A stretch of DNA of 62,913 bases. Source: Christensenella sp. UBA7862 (GTDB lineage: Bacteria; Bacillota; Clostridia; Christensenellales; UBA1242). The position numbers and the translations under genes were made by a program. Below are positions 60,098 to 62,913 of the stretch, in pieces. The notes under the pieces were generated by a model. The model worked only from the letters and a program-made list of their open reading frames with translations, made no database searches and was not told the origin of the DNA. The stretch is taken from assembly GCA_002500135.1 (NCBI GenBank), contig DLSM01000002.1, forward strand, positions 46,753 to 109,665, read 5' to 3'. Position 1 is the stretch's first letter; each line of letters starts with the position of its first letter.

Positions 60098-61472
60098 TTC
60101 TCACAGCCTCCCTTTTAAGATTGTAAAGACCTTTCTTGGTGCTGTTCAAAACCATGTAGCAAGCACAAACGCCACGCAACATAACAAACAACGTAAAGTA
60201 GTTTACAAAAAGTCCAACAAACAACACGCAAGCCATATGTTTTATGCCTTGTGTTCCCACAATGTAGAAAACTGCAAGAAGGATAAGCAAGAAAGAATAT
60301 TTTTCAAGTGTTGGAAGAACATTTTTCTTGAACCCTGCTCGAATTGCGTTTGGAATTTTCTTTCCCGAAGCGTATTCTTTGCGTATTCTTTCAAAAATTT
60401 GAACCATGGACGAAACAAGAATTAGGAATGTTGCAACAACGCCCAAAACTCCATTTATATCCATAACTACAAGTGGAATTGATTGAAGAAGGAATGCGAA
60501 GATTGCCACGAAAACAAGCATACTCCAACTGGCAAGTGCGCCAAACATTCTGTATCTTATGGAAAGGAACAACATAACTCCAACGACCATTGCCACAAGT
60601 CCCACAATAAGCATTGTTTTTACATTTCCAAAAATTCCAACAACGGAAGTTGAGAGTCCGCTTGTAATATTGTTATCAACAACTTTTTTAAGAATAACTG
60701 GCTTTGCAAGACTGTTAATTTGAAGAGCCAATGTGTTTGCAAATTCTTCATTTCCATATGACAAAGTGAGTGATGAAATGGTGCCAGTCTCGCTTATTGC
60801 TCTGCCCTGACTTCCCTCGCTGTCATACAAAATGTTTTGTCCATTCACATACAAATAAAGTTTGTCGCTATCGCTTGCACCTGTGGTCATGTCTCGCAAC
60901 ATTTCTTGCCCTTCGTCATTGAATTCAATAACAACAGACCACAAGTCAGTTGAGCCATAACTTCCCGCTTGCACATAACATTTTTTGAAATATTTGCCAG
61001 TTATGCTGCCTTCTGCATCGCTTGATGTGCTTTTGTTAAGGCTTATTCCGCTCTCAGAGGCCATGGACGAAAAAAGGTCTGTTCCAAGCCCACTTTTAGA
61101 GAACATATTTGTAATTTTTTCATCGTCATAGTTTGAAACAACAATTCTAATTGTCCTTTTTGTTTCCTCGCCCGAGTTGTCAATATTCCCAGACACCTCA
61201 AGTCCCAAACTTGAAAAAACACTTTGATATCTATCCACAGTTGTGTTAACAGCAATTTCAAATTCGCTATCGCTCATGCCCTCTTCACGCTGTGCTTCAA
61301 AAACAGACAATCTGCCACCTGCGATGTCATACCCATAATTTATTGCGCCAGCGAACCCGCGGAAAGTTGTGTTTGTTGTTGGAATAACAAAACTGACAAA
61401 TGTTAGCAACATTCCGATGACTGTCAAAATTGCCACAAGCACAAGTTTAATTCTAGAACTAGTTTTGGTCAT
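60087..61472 (-). CDS. secD: Protein translocase subunit SecD
   Basis: Partner of SecF. Started at the ATG at 61472 (461 residues) behind AAGGAG; an in-frame ATG at 61535 lies in the promoter area. First helix at about 9-30, followed by INYGYDIAGGRLSVFEAQ, the counterpart of the SecD GLDLxGG motif. A periplasmic P1-like domain runs to about 250. Five C-terminal helices follow with RYRMFGALASWSMLVFVAIFAFLLQSIPL and VVATFLILVSSMVQIFERIRKEY. It is shorter than Bacillus SecDF because SecF is separate, and the P1 domain is compact. Confidence 0.92.
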   Translation of the reverse strand: MTKTSSRIKLVLVAILTVIGMLLTFVSFVIPTTNTTFRGFAGAINYGYDIAGGRLSVFEAQREEGMSDSEFEIAVNTTVDRYQSVFSSLGLEVSGNIDNSGEETKRTIRIVVSNYDDEKITNMFSKSGLGTDLFSSMASESGISLNKSTSSDAEGSITGKYFKKCYVQAGSYGSTDLWSVVIEFNDEGQEMLRDMTTGASDSDKLYLYVNGQNILYDSEGSQGRAISETGTISSLTLSYGNEEFANTLALQINSLAKPVILKKVVDNNITSGLSTSVVGIFGNVKTMLIVGLVAMVVGVMLFLSIRYRMFGALASWSMLVFVAIFAFLLQSIPLVVMDINGVLGVVATFLILVSSMVQIFERIRKEYASGKKIPNAIRAGFKKNVLPTLEKYSFLLILLAVFYIVGTQGIKHMACVLFVGLFVNYFTLFVMLRGVCACYMVLNSTKKGLYNLKREAVRNEI

Positions 61473-61633
61473 TAAAGCCCTTCTCCTTTCAATATGCAAT
61501 CTATTATATAAAATAAAAATAGTTAAGTCAATCACAATTTCAAATTCGTTGAAAATTTTTCGTGAAATTTTTGAAACTTTCAGAAAAATGACTTAAATCA
61601 CCCCAATTTTTGCCCAAAACTTACAATTCAAAC

Positions 61634-61663
61634 AAAAAAAGTGGAGTATGTTCCACTTTTTCG
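61634..61663 (-). terminator. Hairpin terminator after the TIGR04086-like gene
   Basis: AAAAAGTGGA and TCCACTTTTT form a perfect ten-bp stem with a six-base loop, 24 bases past the stop. It can act on both strands. Confidence 0.82.
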
Positions 61664-61685
61664 TCAAAATTCCATATTGTAAGGT

Positions 61686-62072
61686 TCACTTTTTCAAATT
61701 TACAAGAAATATGCCAGCAATAAGCCCCACAAGTCCCGCAAAAAGTACGTCAAACAAAATACTTAGGCTGAATGTGAAAGTTGCAGACAATAGACCAAAC
61801 ACCGCATAAGAAACAACACTGTAAATTGCCCCTACAAGAAGCCCCTTAATTGCCCCTTTGCTACGGTCAGACTTCAATGCAACATTCACCCCAAGAACCA
61901 CACTCACAACTTTAATAATTTGATTTACAATCTTAATTGTGGTGTCACTCATCTGCACAAATTTATACACAAGTGCAAATGCCAGCACCCCAACAATCGA
62001 CACACACACCGCAACAAGAACGCCCTTTAAAACGCCAAGAATACTTGCCTTTTTGTCCAAAACACCTTCCAT
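61686..62072 (-). CDS. Four-helix membrane protein (TIGR04086/YrzE-like)
   Basis: The 128-residue protein has four hydrophobic segments (about 12-35, 45-66, 72-95 and 97-120), with Gly-rich helices such as VLGVNVALKSDRSKGAIKGLLVGAIYSVVSYAVFGLL. This matches the TIGR04086 family of small Bacillota membrane proteins usually found near yajC-secDF, which is the neighbourhood here. Function unknown. ATG at 62072 behind GGGGGA. Confidence 0.8.
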   Translation of the reverse strand: MEGVLDKKASILGVLKGVLVAVCVSIVGVLAFALVYKFVQMSDTTIKIVNQIIKVVSVVLGVNVALKSDRSKGAIKGLLVGAIYSVVSYAVFGLLSATFTFSLSILFDVLFAGLVGLIAGIFLVNLKK

Positions 62073-62162
62073 ATCTTCCCCCAAAAACATAAATTTAACA
62101 ACTGCTTGTCACTATTTAATGTTTATGGGCGAAAGACTACAAATATTCATGCAACTTATCCC

Positions 62163-62913
62163 CTAGCCAGAGATTAGGGAAGGACGGAAGCCGGTATCAA
62201 TGCTGATAGAGGTAAGATAAATGTCAACATAGAACAAGAACAACCCGGCAGAAGTAACATAAAAAACACTACCCCCACGAAGAACACCAAAATTGTAACT
62301 AGTTGTAATATTATCACACCAATAATAATCACTTAATCCAGTTGAATCACTTGCTGTGGAAGATGAGCTGGTTGGCAAACCAATCAGTTGATCATAACCA
62401 TGGGAGGTGGATACTGAAGAAGTTCCAGTATATCTGTAATAGCCATTAGATGTTGGCAATGTGTAGCCGAGGTCTGTGTAGCCTTTGCCTTCAAGGGTGC
62501 TTTTCTTGGTCGCATAGGCATTGCTATCTGTGGCAAAGTGCCAGTTCGGGCTGTCCATGTTATAGTCATTGTAGTTAATATAGGCATGCAAATTAGTGCC
62601 GTCTGAAACTACTGCTTGACCAAAGCCCCATTCCCACACATTTCCCCATGGGTTGGACATGCCAAGACAAAATACTCCAGTGTATTTATCTGTTCCAACA
62701 AAGCCGTCAAGAAGTATTCTTTTGGTGGTTATGGAGCCGTTTGAAGAATAATTGTAAGTTAGATATTGTGTTGCATAAAGACCGACGGGGTCTTTCCCAT
62801 TGAAATTATGTGTGTTTCCGTCTTGATAGGTGTTGCTATAGCCATAACTTAATGATGAAGAATAACAAGTGACTGTCCCACCACCCTTCTCTGCTGCGTG
62901 ATAACTACTTCCC
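62163..62913 (-). CDS. C-terminus of surface protein, FGE/C-type-lectin fold with DGR-like variable end (partial)
   Basis: The frame is open from 62912 to a stop at 62163, so at least 249 residues are visible and the N-terminus lies outside. GVFCLGMSNPWGNVWEW, then a long polar stretch and finally GVLRGGSVF...TGFRPSL form the core of the FGE-sulfatase/C-type-lectin fold used by DGR variable proteins. In the last 41 codons (62163-62288) the residues between LRGG and GFRP are hydrophobic or small. Most of those codons end in T or C (for example GTT, TTT, TAT, GTT, TTC, TAT, GTT, GAC, ATT, TAT, CTT), as expected if AAY template codons had been diversified. No reverse transcriptase or template repeat is visible downstream. 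Confidence 0.72.
   Translation of the reverse strand, partial: GSSYHAAEKGGGTVTCYSSSLSYGYSNTYQDGNTHNFNGKDPVGLYATQYLTYNYSSNGSITTKRILLDGFVGTDKYTGVFCLGMSNPWGNVWEWGFGQAVVSDGTNLHAYINYNDYNMDSPNWHFATDSNAYATKKSTLEGKGYTDLGYTLPTSNGYYRYTGTSSVSTSHGYDQLIGLPTSSSSTASDSTGLSDYYWCDNITTSYNFGVLRGGSVFYVTSAGLFLFYVDIYLTSISIDTGFRPSLISG

Noticed and set aside
61043..61261. Antisense and other-frame reading frames inside secD, dnaK, pnp and similar genes
   Set aside because: They shadow well-supported genes, lack ribosome sites and show no protein motifs.

Overview
The window is low-GC DNA, rich in A/T and using TGA as a stop, with Shine-Dalgarno starts. It looks like the chromosome of an uncultured gut-type Clostridia (Bacillota). 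The support is HrcA/CIRCE heat-shock control, a sigma-K-type sporulation sigma factor, a PdaB-type spore deacetylase, RNase J, and the Bacillus-like order rpsO-pnp-ylxY-M16 peptidase-ftsK. Almost all genes lie on the minus strand, as expected inside one replichore. I found no tRNA, 16S/23S rRNA or CRISPR array.

Layout. 1-2316: start of a surface protein with an InlB-type repeat, then rsmE-mtaB. 2360-3948: a SLOG-fold gene, two small HTH genes with paired operators, and a Nudix gene. 4049-8814: hrcA-grpE-dnaK-dnaJ operon with CIRCE. 8919-9073: first copy of a 155-bp palindromic repeat. 9143-13194: a kinase-like unknown, hemW and lepA. 13322-14475: sigK and the RNase P RNA. 14517-18280: SpoU methylase, an acidic protein, RNase J and a membrane protein. 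18599-28498: a compact phage-head module with two holin-like genes, a divergent SH3 protein and a sigma/ArpU-like regulator. 28948-29102: second repeat copy. 29340-37553: two-OB SSB-like gene, pdaB, a topoisomerase IV pair with an unusual Lys-rich tail, and murG. 37646-41397: a hypothetical gene, a GH95-like hydrolase and an HTH regulator. 41571-51731: htrA, recA, divergent cinA, pgsA, rimO, ftsK and an M16 peptidase. 51789-58908: ylxY, an inserted two-gene cassette, pnp, rpsO and recJ. 59042-62072: secDF and a four-helix membrane protein. 62163-62913: the 3' end of a surface protein whose last codons look like a diversity-generating retroelement (DGR) variable region.

Most of the window is ordinary core biology: protein folding, translation, tRNA and rRNA modification, RNA decay, recombination, topology, secretion and lipid synthesis. 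Four things stand out. (1) A P22-like terminase-portal-scaffold-coat-adaptor set has intact genes but no visible integrase, replication, tailspike or endolysin gene. It may be a domesticated, gene-transfer-agent-like or strongly reduced phage element. (2) A DGR-type variable protein lies at the right edge, with no template or reverse transcriptase in view. (3) The topoisomerase A subunit carries a roughly 265-residue charged Lys-rich N-terminal extension. (4) A SLOG/HTH switch has two matched operators flanking a promoter.
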